Assembly (NCBI GenBank): GCA_018873245.2
Contig: JAEMBT020000001.1
Coordinates: forward strand, 14,486,220-14,550,219
Origin: Archegozetes longisetosus
Lineage: Eukaryota; Arthropoda; Arachnida; Sarcoptiformes; Trhypochthoniidae
Direction of reading: 5' to 3'
DNA length: 64,000 nt
This document shows positions 11,227 through 23,804 of this stretch, one piece after another (positions within the stretch are counted from its first letter, which is position 1; each line of letters opens with the position of its first letter). A program made the translations under genes and the position numbers. Under the pieces are notes generated by a model, which was not told where the DNA came from, searched no databases, and was given only the letters and a program-made list of their open reading frames with translations.

Positions 11227-11788
11227 ATTTTGATTTGTTTTCAGTCAATTTTAACGAATATGTTTGTGTAATTGATTATGAAACAATTGAAGTACAGTTA
11301 CTATTGAAAGAATGTATGGTTTAGTTAGTATTCAATAGTAACTGGGACACTGTATTTGGGACACTGTATTTGAGACACTGTATCTCTATTTCAATTGTAT
11401 ATATTTTCATAGAATCAAATTTTTACTTGTCTATAACGCAATAATTTTGTGTTCTTTCGTCATCAAGTTGTTTCATGATTTTAAAAACGTTTTCTTATTC
11501 ATTAAAATCCATATCAATAGCAACTCATGACTTATTCTAAATAATCTTAGAGGTTTCTGTAAGATAAGAGTTAAAGCGAGCAAGCTAGTAGGGGTCTAGG
11601 GTGCACTGGCACCTGCCATTCAAATCTCGCTAACTTGACCTAACGTTTGTATAATTTTCAATATGAACTTTTCTTAATTTTTTGTAATAATTGCAGCAAA
11701 ATAAAGCAAAAACACATTATTGTTCAAATTTAAAACTATTATACAATAGGTTTTATCAGAAAAGTATATATTTAATCAAAATCTATAT
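11227..11788. other. Intergenic, nothing recognised
   Basis: AT-rich. Contains three near-repeats of GGGACACTGTATTT near 11342-11384, and a GC-richer patch around 11580-11640 that does not fold as a tRNA. Confidence 0.4.
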
Positions 11789-12073
11789 ACTTGGGTGTCG
11801 TCTCTCTGTCTAGAGGATCAAAGAGAGATTTAAATAGTGTATATTTTGAAGATTTTATGGAAAAATCCTTAAGTATTTTACTATTGATTTGGATGAATGC
11901 AAATACTATTTTGATTGAAAAAATTAATTTGAATTTGAATATATTATAATTTAAACGATAATAAGCGGATTCAAATTGAGTCATTCAAAGTAAATCTGAT
12001 AGTTATAGATGAAAACAGGTGTTTAAACTAAGTGAGCATTTAAATCCTCTAGACAGAGAGGAGACATCCAAGT
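11789..12073. mobile_element. MITE-like element with 30-base inverted repeats
   Basis: The left end reads ACTTGGGTGTCGTCTCTCTG, then TCTAGAGGAT. The right end read inward is ACTTGGATGTCTCCTCTCTG, then TCTAGAGGAT. About 285 bases in total, with an A/T-rich interior and no transposase. The match may extend outward to AATCTAT on both sides (about 11780-12086). Unrelated to the 8755-9180 element. Confidence 0.7.
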
Positions 12074-12592
12074 GAAAAATAGATTAAAGTATGTCTACTT
12101 GCAATTGAATTGGCTTCCACCCTATCTGTTTACACGATACAAACTGATAAAACGATAAGTGATTTCATAATCGATATTAATTCTAAACTAAATGTTTCAC
12201 CTCATTCAATATTTGTTGATCATAATCTAGAGCTTTAACTGTTAGCATAAAAACAATCCAAATGTCCATAACTAAATCAACACTATCTGAGAACAAGAAC
12301 TATCTGAAAAGATATTTGTTTGCCAGAGTTAAAAAACAACGATTATGTCATTTCTATTAGCATTTGATTATTGATATAATAAAAATGTAATACAATAAAC
12401 ATCTCATAACTAAGCTTATAATAAATATCTTAATAACAAAATTCATAATAACCGCTAAATTTGTTCATTGCGTTTATCTTAAAGCAAAACGCATAACAAC
12501 TGAGTCTCTTAACTAGATATCCTTGAAAAAAAGCGTTTATATGACGTCTTGTTTTCGACAACGTGTTGATAGTTGAACTAGTTAAAAGTTTC

Positions 12593-12613
12593 ACGTCTAG
12601 TCCAACTAGACGT
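12593..12613. promoter_or_regulatory. Perfect palindrome upstream of PSAT
   Basis: ACGTCTAGT-CCA-ACTAGACGT is a perfect 9-base inverted repeat with a 3-base spacer, 74 bases before the PSAT start codon. A third partial copy (CTACTAGACGA) follows directly, and ATGACGTCTT lies about 45 bases upstream. It could be a transcription-factor site or a 5-prime UTR hairpin. Regulatory role is inference only. Confidence 0.35.
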
Positions 12614-12686
12614 TATTGCTCTACTAGACGAACATTAGTCTACATCTAACTCTCTTTTCAATTGTGTGCTACATTCCAATTGCATT

Positions 12687-13867
12687 ATGTCTGCTAATAG
12701 TAAAGTTATTAATTTCTCTCCTGGACCAGCTAAACTTCCCACTGAGGTATCATATTGGTTCAATGTATTAGATAATTAATCATATTAATCAAATTAATAA
12801 TTTGATTTTAGGTTTTAAAGAAAGCACAGGAAGAGTTAGTGTATTATAAAGACACTGGTATCAGTGTTATGGGTATGATTCTTAATATGCTATATTGTAT
12901 TCATATTTACTATTATTTATTTCTCATTTGTTCTCATTTATTTTTTATTTGTATTTACTTTTTGTTTTTATCTTTTTATCTATTTATCTGTACTACCTGC
13001 GTTTTAGAAGTGTTAGTAACATTGATCGTTATTTCCTTATAACAGACTTTATAAACAAGCTTAAATCTTTCTAGAATGCTTGTTATAACTTTACTTAATA
13101 AAGCTTTAATACGCTTTATATTTGCTATTTTGCTTCATTTTGTGGTATTTAGGATCAATCTTTACATGTTTAAATCAATTAGATATTTTACAAATGTTTA
13201 CTTAACGAGCTATCTTATATTTGTACAGTAATAGCTCTATATGATCAACTTCTTCCTAGCGAATTGATTTTTTTCTCAGTTCCTGATAACTTCTACCAAA
13301 TTTTCATACTAATAGTAATTCACAACACCTCCTTATAGTCTTATGGTCCAATCACGTTTTTGGAAAAATCACTTCAAATAATTCTAAAAAATATTTTTGA
13401 TTGTAGAAAAACAGCTACTTTAATGAGAAAAGTTCAGTTTTGCTCATATTATTAGCATTCATATTGAAGTCTTCGAGAATTTTTTATATGAAAATGTTGT
13501 CCAAAAAAAGTAAATTTATTAAAATCTTAAGCTAATAGTGAACGTCCTTGTAACGAAACCTTTTTATAGCCAATCTGATTCTCTGTATCTAGTATCTAGG
13601 TATTACTGTATAAATTCCTTACGTGATTAGTTTCTAATTTTCTAAATATTTGATGGCTTTGTTTTCAGTGTGCAGTAGTAGAGATGTGATATTTTCAATT
13701 CCTAATTATTCACTTTATACTTAATCAAAAGTTTGCACAAAATATTAAAAAATATTTACTAAAATTGATGAATAGAAGAGAAGTTATCTTAAATATCTAC
13801 TAAATAATCTTAGTTGAAATACTTGTGCAACTTTCTAGCTTAATTGCGTTAAACAACATCTATCAAT

Positions 13868-13900
<33 letters not shown>

Positions 13901-15411
13901 TCACAATCGTACACATTGATTCTCATGATCCTACCACTTCTAATCTATATTTCTCAACTTTCTCTTAATCTTGTTTTGTTAAATAGAAATTCAAATTGAA
14001 AATGATTAGTTTTTAAGATTTAAACAAGTACATTATAGTTGTGTATATAATAGGATACATACAAATTCAAGTGTTGTATAGTCTATATAATAATATGCAT
14101 ACAAATTGTCAAACAAATGATTTAAACTAAAAAAGTCACTCATAATTTCTAATAAACTTAATAGAATTATCCAATTATTATCTCATAAATGAATGGCATA
14201 TCTAATCATTTTAGAAATGAGTCACAGATCAGCAGACTTCGAGGCTATAGTTGGCAACGCGCAAAAGCTGTTGAGAGAACTAATGTAAGGCAAAGTTTGC
14301 AAAAGTGTGATAAGGAGAAATGATAGCAAACTAATAGTAGACTAATTTGATTATAGGGGTATTCCAGATAATTATAGCATACTTTTCATGCATGGTGGAG
14401 GAACTGCACAGTTCGCTGCTATACCACTTAACTTATGCTCAAAATTTAAGGATCCATCAACTGTTGTTGACTATGTGGTCACTGGCTCCTGGTCTGATAA
14501 AGCAGCCAAAGAGGCAGACAAATATACTACTGTTAATCGAGTTGCGCCTAAGACTAGTCAATACACCCAAGTACCCGATTATAGCCAATGGAAGTTAGAT
14601 CCTAATGCTAAATATCTTTTTTATACCGACAATGAAACTATTCATGGTATCGAATTTCCTCATATACCTAATACTTTGCCTGATGTTCCCGTTGCTGTCG
14701 ATATGACTTCTAACTTCTTGACGCGTCCCATTGATGTCAAAAGATATGGTGTTATAGTTGCCGGAACTCAAAAGAATGCTGGCATTGCTGGTCTCGCAGT
14801 AGCTATCGTTAGGAAAGACTTGATTGGTAAACCTATGGATATCTGTCCGTCTATTTTAAGCTATAAGATTATGGATGACAACAATTCTCTGTATAACACT
14901 CCACCAACTTATCCGTAGGTTTTTCGTTATTTTTTATATTAACCTTGTATTGAAGTCATTTTTGAAGTCATTTTTGTTCTCAACCTTATACTCAAATCAT
15001 TCTCTAATCCAAAATTCATATTCAAATTGTTCTTTCAGCATATACATGTGCAACTTGTATCTTCAATGGATTAAAGACAATGGAGGACTAGAAGAGATGG
15101 CAAAGAGAAGCGATGCCAAGTCTAAACTCATTTATGAAGTCATTGATTCTTCTAATGATTTTTACTATACGCCTATTAAACCCAATTCTCGCAGTCGTGT
15201 TAATATACCTTTCCGTGTTGGAGGTCAAAATGGCGATCAAGAACTTGAGAAGAAGTTTCTCGAAGAAGCCAAGGCCAGAAATATGATTCAATTGAAAGGC
15301 CATCGCTCTGTTGGTGGTATGAGAGCTTCACTTTTCAATGCTATGACTCTTGAAGAGACCAGACAACTGCAACAATTCATGATTGAGTTTATGAAGTCAA
15401 ATCGAAAGTAA
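12687..15411 (+). CDS. PSAT1: Phosphoserine aminotransferase
   Basis: PLP enzyme that converts 3-phosphohydroxypyruvate plus glutamate to phosphoserine and 2-oxoglutarate, the second step of serine synthesis, in the cytosol. Inferred exons: 12687-12746, 12812-12872, 14215-14284, 14357-14914 and 15039-15411, giving 373 aa, against about 370 aa for animal PSAT. The N-terminus has the family signature INFSPGPAKLP. LFMHGGGTAQFAAIPLNL carries the phosphate-cup region, VDMTSNF the PLP-ring aspartate (about D179), and AGTQKNAGIAG the Schiff-base lysine (about K203). The C-terminus contains GHRSVGGMRASLFNAM. Intron 2 (about 1.34 kb) holds an (AC)n tract at 13870-13899; the other introns are 65-124 bases. 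Transcribed towards ZIP7, with 345 bases between the stops. Confidence 0.96.
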
Positions 15412-15475
15412 TCATTCAATTATAATTCTATATTATATAGTCGTGTTTTGTAGTTTTTTATCATCAGTAACTCAA

Positions 15476-15481
15476 AATAAA
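15476..15481 (+). terminator. Poly(A) signal of PSAT
   Basis: AATAAA 65 bases after the PSAT stop codon, in the short space between two convergent genes. Confidence 0.55.
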
Positions 15482-15756
15482 GTGGTTACCTGTTAACTAG
15501 TTGTACTTTTCATTGATTGCACTTCTGTTTTTCATATTAACATGTGTTTAAAACTCAGTTAAGTCACATTTTACAAATAATTTAGAGGTCAGATAAAACT
15601 CAACTATCTTTAATTAAATATATGCCTTGTATGATCTCGACAAAATCAAATTACATTTGCACTGAAAGGTTTTAAAACAGAGCAGAGATTAGGAATAAAG
15701 TTAGAAACGATAAAAACGGTATAAATAACAGAATAGAATTAATAAAAAGCTAATTC

Positions 15757-17229
15757 TCATTCATACTGAGCAATTAAGACCATCATTATTACGCCAACTA
15801 ATAGAGCGAATACTTCTTTAATCGACTGCCATAAACTTGTGTCTTGTAGTAATTCTGGGATCACAGATACAGTAGCGATGTATATAAAGCCGCCGGCAGT
15901 GAATGGTAAGATCCAAGATGATGCTGCATCTCCGAGTCCTTCAGCAAACAGACTAATGCAAGTACCGGTTAAAGCCCCAATAGCTGTGATTAGTTGTAAT
16001 TGCATTGCTTTTCGTCGACTACAACCCGATTGTATCAATATTGCGAAGTCTCCGATTTCGTGTGGTACTTCATGCAATAAAATAGTTATTGTTGTTACTA
16101 TACCTATACTTCTTCCTGCTAGAAATGAAGCTCCGATTGCCAGACCATCTGTTAAATTATGTGTGAAATCGGCCGCTAAGTTTAGATAACCGGCAATTTT
16201 AATGTCACCGACAACTGGAACGCAGAATAAGCAATACATATTTAATAGATTTACAACAGTTTAGAACATTCATTATTACCTGTATGTCCACTGGAGTCGG
16301 AACTAACTCTTCTAACATCTAGACTGTCATCATCTGAAGACTTCTTCTCATTATCTGATTCACTCTCTTCTTCAGTTTTTGAGTCATCGTCCGTTTCAGA
16401 TTTTGCTTTTTTACTATCAGAAGACTTTTTCTCATCATCGTTTGTTTTCTCTTTAGGTTTCGAATCAGAGCTAACACTGACCGTGACCGTGACCGTGACT
16501 GTGTCCATGACCTCCGTTAATAATTCTAACAAACTTTTCAACCATTAAGAAGACTATAATTCCTGCCAAAACCCAGAGACCAACTGATAAGTCATGAACA
16601 TGTGGTTCTTCATCGCCGCTGATATGCGAATGTGAATGAGAGTGAGAATGACTGTGACTATGGCTGTGATCGTGATCGCCATCCAAGTCACCGCTTTGCG
16701 CCATTAATGCGTGTGGTATTAAATGAAGAAATGCATCTCCAAGTAATCCTCCAGAAGCAAAGCTCAACAATACTTTAAGCCATGGCTCGTATTCGGGAGA
16801 GTTATCGAGGGGTATGAAAAATAGGATAATATATGGCGCCAAAGATATGAGAACAGTTGAACCCAAGGCTGGCAACCAAACAGACGATACCTCTTTCGAC
16901 GAATGTTTGTGACCTCCGTGTGAGTCAGTGTGCGCTTCATGTGAGTGACTATGGCTGTGGCCAAAAGGACAACCACCAGATTTGTGTCCATCTGAATCCT
17001 GTTTCGCGTGAGAATGTGGTGACTCTTCACGATTGTACCCAACATTCGCTTCTCGGCTATACTTAAACGATGGCTTCTCTTCGATATGATCGTGAGAGTG
17101 ATGGTCATGACCCCCATGGCTGTGATGTTGGTGAGAGTGATGGTCATGACCTCCATGGCTGTGATGTTGACTCTCGGCTACTATTAATATTAATGCTATT
17201 ATGAATGTATTTAATAACAATTTCTTCAT
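15757..17229 (-). CDS. Catsup: ZIP7/Catsup zinc transporter (SLC39A7 type), with a frame break
   Basis: LIV-1-subfamily ZIP transporter that moves zinc from ER/Golgi to cytosol. Read on the minus strand: a signal-peptide-like start ([20 protein letters not shown]), a lumenal His-rich region ([17 protein letters not shown]), helices 1-3, the His-rich loop between helices 3 and 4, and a Ser/Asp/Glu/Lys-rich linker. After a 65-base phase-1 intron (16215-16279) come helices 4-8 with HNLTDG and HEVPHEIGD, the zinc-binding signature. With exons 15757-16214 and 16280-17229 the length would be about 468 aa, as in ZIP7. The two parts of the large exon are in different frames: the first stops at 16471, and the second is open through 16280-16541. 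The switch lies in the GGTCAC-type His repeat (16470-16515). An indel in the assembly is most likely. Confidence 0.9.
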
Positions 17230-17944
17230 TTTTGTCTTAATGTCTCTTTCAACTCTCTATTAAATACAAAAATAAATTCAGTTTTCAACTAAAATAATAC
17301 GAATTTTTCTTCTAATTATTATTTGTATTCAGTTGGTTTCAGTATTGTTTAAATATTTTATTCAATAACAAAATCTTGAAACAACTTTCATTTCATATCA
17401 ACAAATGTTTCTCGTTTAGTATAATCAGTACACGTGTGTTCACATACAAATCCTATCAATATTTTATACTTACTTCATATCTAAAATAAACCTAAAACTT
17501 CTACAAAAATTTCTACGAAGTCAGTCCCATCAGTTTTTTAGTTAAAATATTTGTTGAAGAATTACAGTTGAATATCATTGAGAGTTGTCAGCAAAAAATA
17601 CTACAGATTTAAATAGAATAGAAAAACATCTGATTAATCCCCAGAAAAATAAGATTTTCCCCTATTTTTGATCAATGGGTTAGTCCTTTAAAGTGGTTTC
17701 TGGTCATATTACAGTCTAAACTTCTTGACTAATGGGTGTGTGAATTAGACGTTTAAACGGGGAGTAAACCGATTAACACATACAGAGTTGGGGTTCAATA
17801 AGGAGAGAAACAGAGATAACATTAAAGACAACTGACAGTCTATTTTGACTCAAGTTTTAGTTCTAGTGACGATTCAGTCAAATGATTAGATTTATGTTAA
17901 TTTAAAATATAGTTTCATTATTTTAGTGTTAAATATATAGTAAG
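17230..17944. promoter_or_regulatory. Shared upstream region of ZIP7 and DENND1
   Basis: 715 bases between divergent start codons, so probably a bidirectional promoter plus both 5-prime UTRs. No convincing TATA box or initiator could be assigned. Confidence 0.4.
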
Positions 17945-20900
17945 ATGGGATCGAGAATTAGGTCCGTATTTGTTTTGTTGTTGTTTTTGATGAATTTTTT
18001 GTGGTATATCTCGATTGATGATAACTAATGTTATATTTTTGTCATTTCAGAACTAATAGCGACCACATATTCGAATGTTTTTGTGAGGTAGCATCACCGA
18101 ATAGTGGATCAGAATCAGCTTTTATTCTTCAGAAATACCCTGAATCATATTCATCTCCAGAGATCTTGAAATGTGTGCCACAATTCGCTTATCCGTGTGC
18201 TTATTATGTGTACGGTTTTATCGATTACTTTAATGTTTATCTAATTTATTTTACAATTAGCTTTAAGTTTTATTTTCCAATCAAAACTATTAGTGAAAAG
18301 TTGGCTCAATTCCATTTGAAACAATTATCTTTACGAATAAGTGAATTGGTTTGAACTGAATTTAGTTGAATTTATCATTAACTAGATATAGAAGAGTAGA
18401 AACAAGTGGAAGATATTGTTTAGAAAAAAGCAATAACTATTATATTGCTGATAAAATAAGATCTATTTATAAAAATATCTTTTAGGGAACACTTCTATAA
18501 TGGTTTAATATTTACTATGTTTTATTACAGGAAATATACTTTATAAATATTGATTTGCTTATTAGATAACTGTCTAATTATTTCATAGGAAACATATCAA
18601 GTTATAAGTTATTCTTTATACAAATCTTTTAAGACTTCTCTTATGCTCCATTAGACTTGATCTCTATTACTTATTGTCAGATTTAAGTGATAGCATTTAG
18701 TAAAAGTATATAATAATTTGAACCTTAACTAAGTTGCAAATCGATTCGTGAAATAGATTAGAAATATGAGTTTCTTTTAACTTAAATTTGTACTAAATGC
18801 TTCAATAGAAAACTTGACGCTCTGCCATAAATAAATTAATACAAATTTGAGGTCATATCCAACATAAAAATAATAATAATAATAAATCTAATAGAAATAT
18901 ATATTTTATATTAGTGATACGGTGACTCATTTTTCATTTGTATTGACAAATATTGATTCGAAATGGACATTTGGTTTTTGTCGACACGCACCTAAAAGTC
19001 AAACTTGTATTGTTATTTTAAGTTATCTTCCTTGGCATTGCACTTTTTTTCGTATATTAAATCAATGCGCTGAACTCACTAATCATAAAGTAAGTCTTTT
19101 TATGCTTGTTTTATTTATTTTTACTATTAATTCTTTCTTTACTACTCCCTTAAAGACCTGATTATCTAAAGTGGTTTAAAATTGAATTCATTAAAAAAAA
19201 GTAATAAAGTATTAACATATTTTGGCTGACGAATACATGCTAATAGTTCTATCTTTAATTTATTCATCAAATTAAACTATGCAAATAATGATTACTATGC
19301 TTTTTAATTTACATTATTGACACTCTCGCTAACCTAATTAAGTAAAAATTTGCCCACAAGTACCCTTACTTCAACTAGTGACATCCGCACTATTTTCATG
19401 ACTATTACATATTTAGTTTTTCATTCAGCAGATTCAAAGATACGTCAACCTTTAAGTGATAAACAAAGTTAGATAACTGTTGAATTAAATATGTTTTTCT
19501 GCTTTATTTCATAGCATTCAACTTATTGAGATATTAAATTCATGCTAACATTTAGGGAGAAGTCGCTAGAGATTAGATTTAATATCTAAATGTGATAATA
19601 ATGCATTAAATTTCTTACAAAACATGCGTTCATTGAAACGATAAAATAAAATCAAAAAAGTAGTGATAAGAAATAATTTGCAGAGTCAAAGAGAAGATAA
19701 AGTCAAAGTAAAGTTAAGAGAGAATGATGTTGATGATAGCTTTTATAAAATCAATATTGATTACATATTTGCAAATATAGTAATAATAATTGATTTGATT
19801 ACCTCAAATCTTAATTATTTATTCAAACTGGTTTCTAAATAACTAAATTATAGCTTCAATGTCACTTGATATACAAGTGTATTATCATTTGTCTCCTTAA
19901 TATAATTTTATATTAATATAGAATAAGCTATCATTAAAAAATAATTAAAGCTATAATTACATGTATATTAAATGTTAAATTAGCACAAGACAAACACGAA
20001 GTTTTGGTTAAAATTTAGGTTAAAACAGAAATTAGTCAGCTATGTATTAATCAATTATGTATTAGTTTTTAAGAAAATAACAAAATTAATATTTCCTAAG
20101 ACTTATAAAATAGTATAACATATATCTAAACTAAAATGAATTTATAATTATATATATTTCTAGGCAGCATCTCTGACAAGATTCTTAGATTCAATTTATA
20201 ACAGCGAAGTACCTCAACCTGGACTGCAATTAAGTGTAACATATTACATAAATGATACTGTGAAAGAATTCAACGCTCCCTGTCCTGATCATCATAAGAT
20301 CCCAAGCATTCCAGAAGATGTAATATCATACCAATTATAATTAAATAATTATATAATTATTTTACTTGATTTTTAACAGAGAAATCTAACGGAATATTTC
20401 AATGCAATCGACGCAACAAATATGATCGTAATATTTGCAAACATGTTAAACGAAAGAAGAATAATAATGACTTCAAAGAAATTGAGTCGATTATCTGCAT
20501 GCGTACAGGCGGCCAATTCTTTAATATATCCAATGCATTGGCAGCATATTTTCATTCCTGTATTACCGCATCACTTACTCGATTATTTGAGTGCTCCCAT
20601 GCCTTTCCTCATTGGTGTCCCACAAGTTATAATGAATGTGAGTCTAGAGTTAGGTTGAAAATAATTAATAACTTTTTAGCTTTATATTCCTCTTATTCAA
20701 GTTTGACTCAATCCCTTGCAATACCAGTTGGTTTGTTTTAAATCTCTTAGGCTCGGTTTTAGATATCGCTAATGAGAAGCCTTGAATTCAAGTACAGATC
20801 ATTAGTTAAAAGCTTAGACTGTGTTGAGAAATCTAAAGACTTTGAAAGTAATTTATTTCCAGATTTTACATTTGAGATCAAAAAGACTTTTAACACATAA

Positions 20901-23774
20901 TCATTGAACAGCTTTACCAAAGCTTCAATGAGTTAAACCTAAATAACTGATAGGATCTTAACACAAACTATATTTCAATTCTTAACTTTTTTGTTTTGAC
21001 CCCTTGAAAGCCTTGTTTTTCTTTTTTTTTTACTTCTTTACTTACTTTTAATCTGCATTTGGTGAATTTATGGATTATTTTTATTTTTTTCGTTAATTTT
21101 TTAATTGAATGTTTAGTTAGTAAATGGTTTGAAAACTCAAAAACTATCCTCTAATTGAATAATAGTAAAAATTTAGCTAAAACATTGAAATAAGTGGTAA
21201 AGAGATATTTTCAACATAAAAATATCAGTTGAAAAGCAATTAATAGCAAAAGATATACGTGATTTTTCACTTGAAAGCTTATCTCATAATTTGACTTGAA
21301 ATTCAGTGACACATCTTTACTCAATTAATTCAAGTGAAATGACGACACAAAACACTTTTGTCACTATATTTCCCGAACTAACCGCAATTCTCACTAATAG
21401 TGTTTGATGTGTATTTTAGCAATGATTATATTCGTATTTAGTTATGAATTGTGTTTTAAAGACAATTATTAACTTAATGTACATTAAGCTACAACTACCT
21501 AAATGTCAGACAAGGAAAATTATTCCAAAACATGCAGTATATGATTATAATAGCAAAACACTTAATGTCTTTATGGTCTCTGATGTCAAAAGTTAAATGT
21601 CCTCTAAATCTCGATAAAAATAGTATGTGACTAATGATAAATATTTTCATACATTTTGAACCCATTTAGCATTTACTAACTATATATCTGCTCAATAATA
21701 TAACACACAACACATATTACTTATCGAACAATTAAGATAAAATATAGTTTTATTCCAACAATCCTTTACATCATCACACATTTATTATTGCTATAATTAT
21801 TGACTAAATATATCTTCAATTTCATCATAAGTTAGAGGATGTGTTTAAGTATTTTGATTTGATCTTTGACTTGTCAAGCTTTAAAAATTAATTATTGAAG
21901 TGAATAACTTTTTATTAATTATAATTTATGACTTAAATGTTTGTAGAGAGTAAAGCGTTCAGAATTGGGTGATATAGTAGTACTGGATGCAGATGAAAAC
22001 AAAATAGATTCTCCTTTCGATGACGTGCATATGTTGCCAACAGACATAGTGAGTGACTTAGAATAATAAATCATTTTTCAATCAACTAAAGCGTCTTTTT
22101 TCCATAGGTTCATTCGCTAAAAAAAAGTCTTCGTAACCCGATGTCAATGCTTGGGGATGGCGTGGCTCGTTCTTTCTTGAGAGCACTCGTATTGCTAATC
22201 GGAGGCTATCGGGACGCTCTTCGATTCACACCTGGCCAGAAAATAAGTTTCAACTACGAAGCATTTGTATCAACACGTCCACCATCAATACAGACATTTT
22301 TACAGAAGATGTTACAATTGCAGATATTTAGACAGTTCATAGAAGGAAGATTAGAAATGTTAAACAATGGGGAAGGATTTAGCGATGAGTTTGAATTTGA
22401 GCTCAATTTATACGAAGACAAGAGTACACATCGGTTGAAGACTCAGTACAAGGAATGGTTAGGAGCAATGAGGAAAGAGGGCGGAGCTATACTGAAGAGT
22501 GTGAATCCTGCGGTCAAGTCTGCCTATAAACAGGTGAAAGATAAGAGCAAACAGGCCTATAAGGATTTGAGATCTAAAATCCAAAACAATAGCAGCAGTA
22601 ATAGCTATCATTCAAATAATACTCAATTAGGGATACCTTCGGCTAATTATATGGTTCATAAGCCTAATAGTGAGCCTTCGAGTCCAACTCTACCAATTAA
22701 GCCGAGAAGTATTAAAAAGAGTGTAAGTGGAACTGTTATTGGAAGAACTGACAAGACTGTCACTTACGTCAGAGAAACTAATAGTAAAAGTGGTAAAAAT
22801 AGTAGAACTGATAAAACTGTTAGTATATTATACAATGGCTTTGATACTTCTTCCAATCTACCGGTCACATCACTGTCATCAGCCAATAGGTTAGCTCCAG
22901 AAGCCTCTCCTGAAGCCTCTGATGTCGATTCAGATCATTCGCACGATGTTTTAACTTTCAATAGAATTGACATCGATTTGATGGGGGAACTGAAAGATTT
23001 TCTTCAGAAAAGGTCTTCCACTGATGAGTCATCCAATAGTAACAAATCCAATAATAGCGAAAGCAGTTCGACATCTAATGCCACAAATAGTTCATCGAAT
23101 AACGCGTTGAGTTTTTAGCAAAACCAATACCTCCTCCAAGAAGTCAAATGACTCGAAAACTAAAACCAATAGCTGATGAAAATAGTAAAGAAGTGGCACT
23201 AATTGAATTAGATACTCCTCCAGACGATGACAAAAACACAATGATTTTCGATCCATTATTTGAGAAGAAAAGTGATTCCAGACAGAGACCACTTACTGTT
23301 AGTAGTAGTAATAACGATTTAAGATCGTTAAGATTATTAACACCAAATAGTTCAAGTAATTCATTATCAAGTAGTGCAAATCCGGTCAATCCAAATCCGG
23401 TCAATCCGTTCGCGATTGAGTCAAACACCAGTCAAACTAACAATAGTATATATTTTGGTGATGAAAGTATGAACTCAAAGATGAATCAAACTAATAACAG
23501 TATATATTTTGGTGGTGAAAGTATAAACTCAAAGAGCAGCAGTCAAGCTAAGAATAGTTTATATTTTGGTGGTCAGAGTATTGCTCAAACTAGTGCCTTA
23601 TCAATGACAAACACAAACCAAACCACAACAGATTCCCTTAACGATATAATCAACTGGTCTCCAATTACAACTGGATCGCAAAATGTCAATCTATTACCAC
23701 CACTTCCTATCCCTACTCAAACCAATAGTAATAGTAATCCATTTAAAACGAAAAACTGGCAACAGTTCGACTGA
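17945..23774 (+). CDS. DENND1/connecdenn, Rab35 guanine-exchange factor
   Basis: Eight inferred exons: 17945-17961, 18051-18209, 18915-19089, 20164-20319, 20380-20637, 21947-22048, 22108-23038 and 23119-23774, giving 817 aa. It starts MGSRIRTNSDHIFECFCEVA, as DENND1 proteins do. The DENN module follows: FVLTNIDSK, ILSYLPWH, RNLTEYFNAID, MHWQHIFIPVLPHHLLDYL, SAPMPFLIG, FIEGRLEMLNNGEGFSDEFE, then NPAVKSAYKQVKDKSKQ. DENND1 activates Rab35 on clathrin-coated vesicles and endosomes. The disordered tail carries LIELD (a clathrin-box match, about 627-631), FDPLF (about 643), two NPF motifs and a terminal WQQF (WxxF, AP-2 binding). Three NNSIYFG-type repeats lie before it. The exon 1 donor (GTCCGT) is weak. 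The last intron (80 bases) is inferred from phase. Confidence 0.9.
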
Positions 23775-23798
23775 CCATTGAATTGTTTACAGTTGTTT

Positions 23799-23804
23799 AA
23801 TAAA
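23799..23804 (+). terminator. Poly(A) signal of DENND1
   Basis: AATAAA 25 bases downstream of the DENND1 stop. A close but plausible cleavage signal; others may lie further downstream. Confidence 0.4.

Noticed and set aside
11575-11645. Possible tRNA or tRNA-derived SINE (TTCAAATC box)
   Set aside because: The arms flanking the putative T-loop do not pair and no acceptor stem or A box can be matched.
16251-16541. Separate acidic Ser/Asp/Lys-rich protein
   Set aside because: It is the linker of ZIP7 in the second reading frame, positioned exactly between the His loop and the helix 4 exon.
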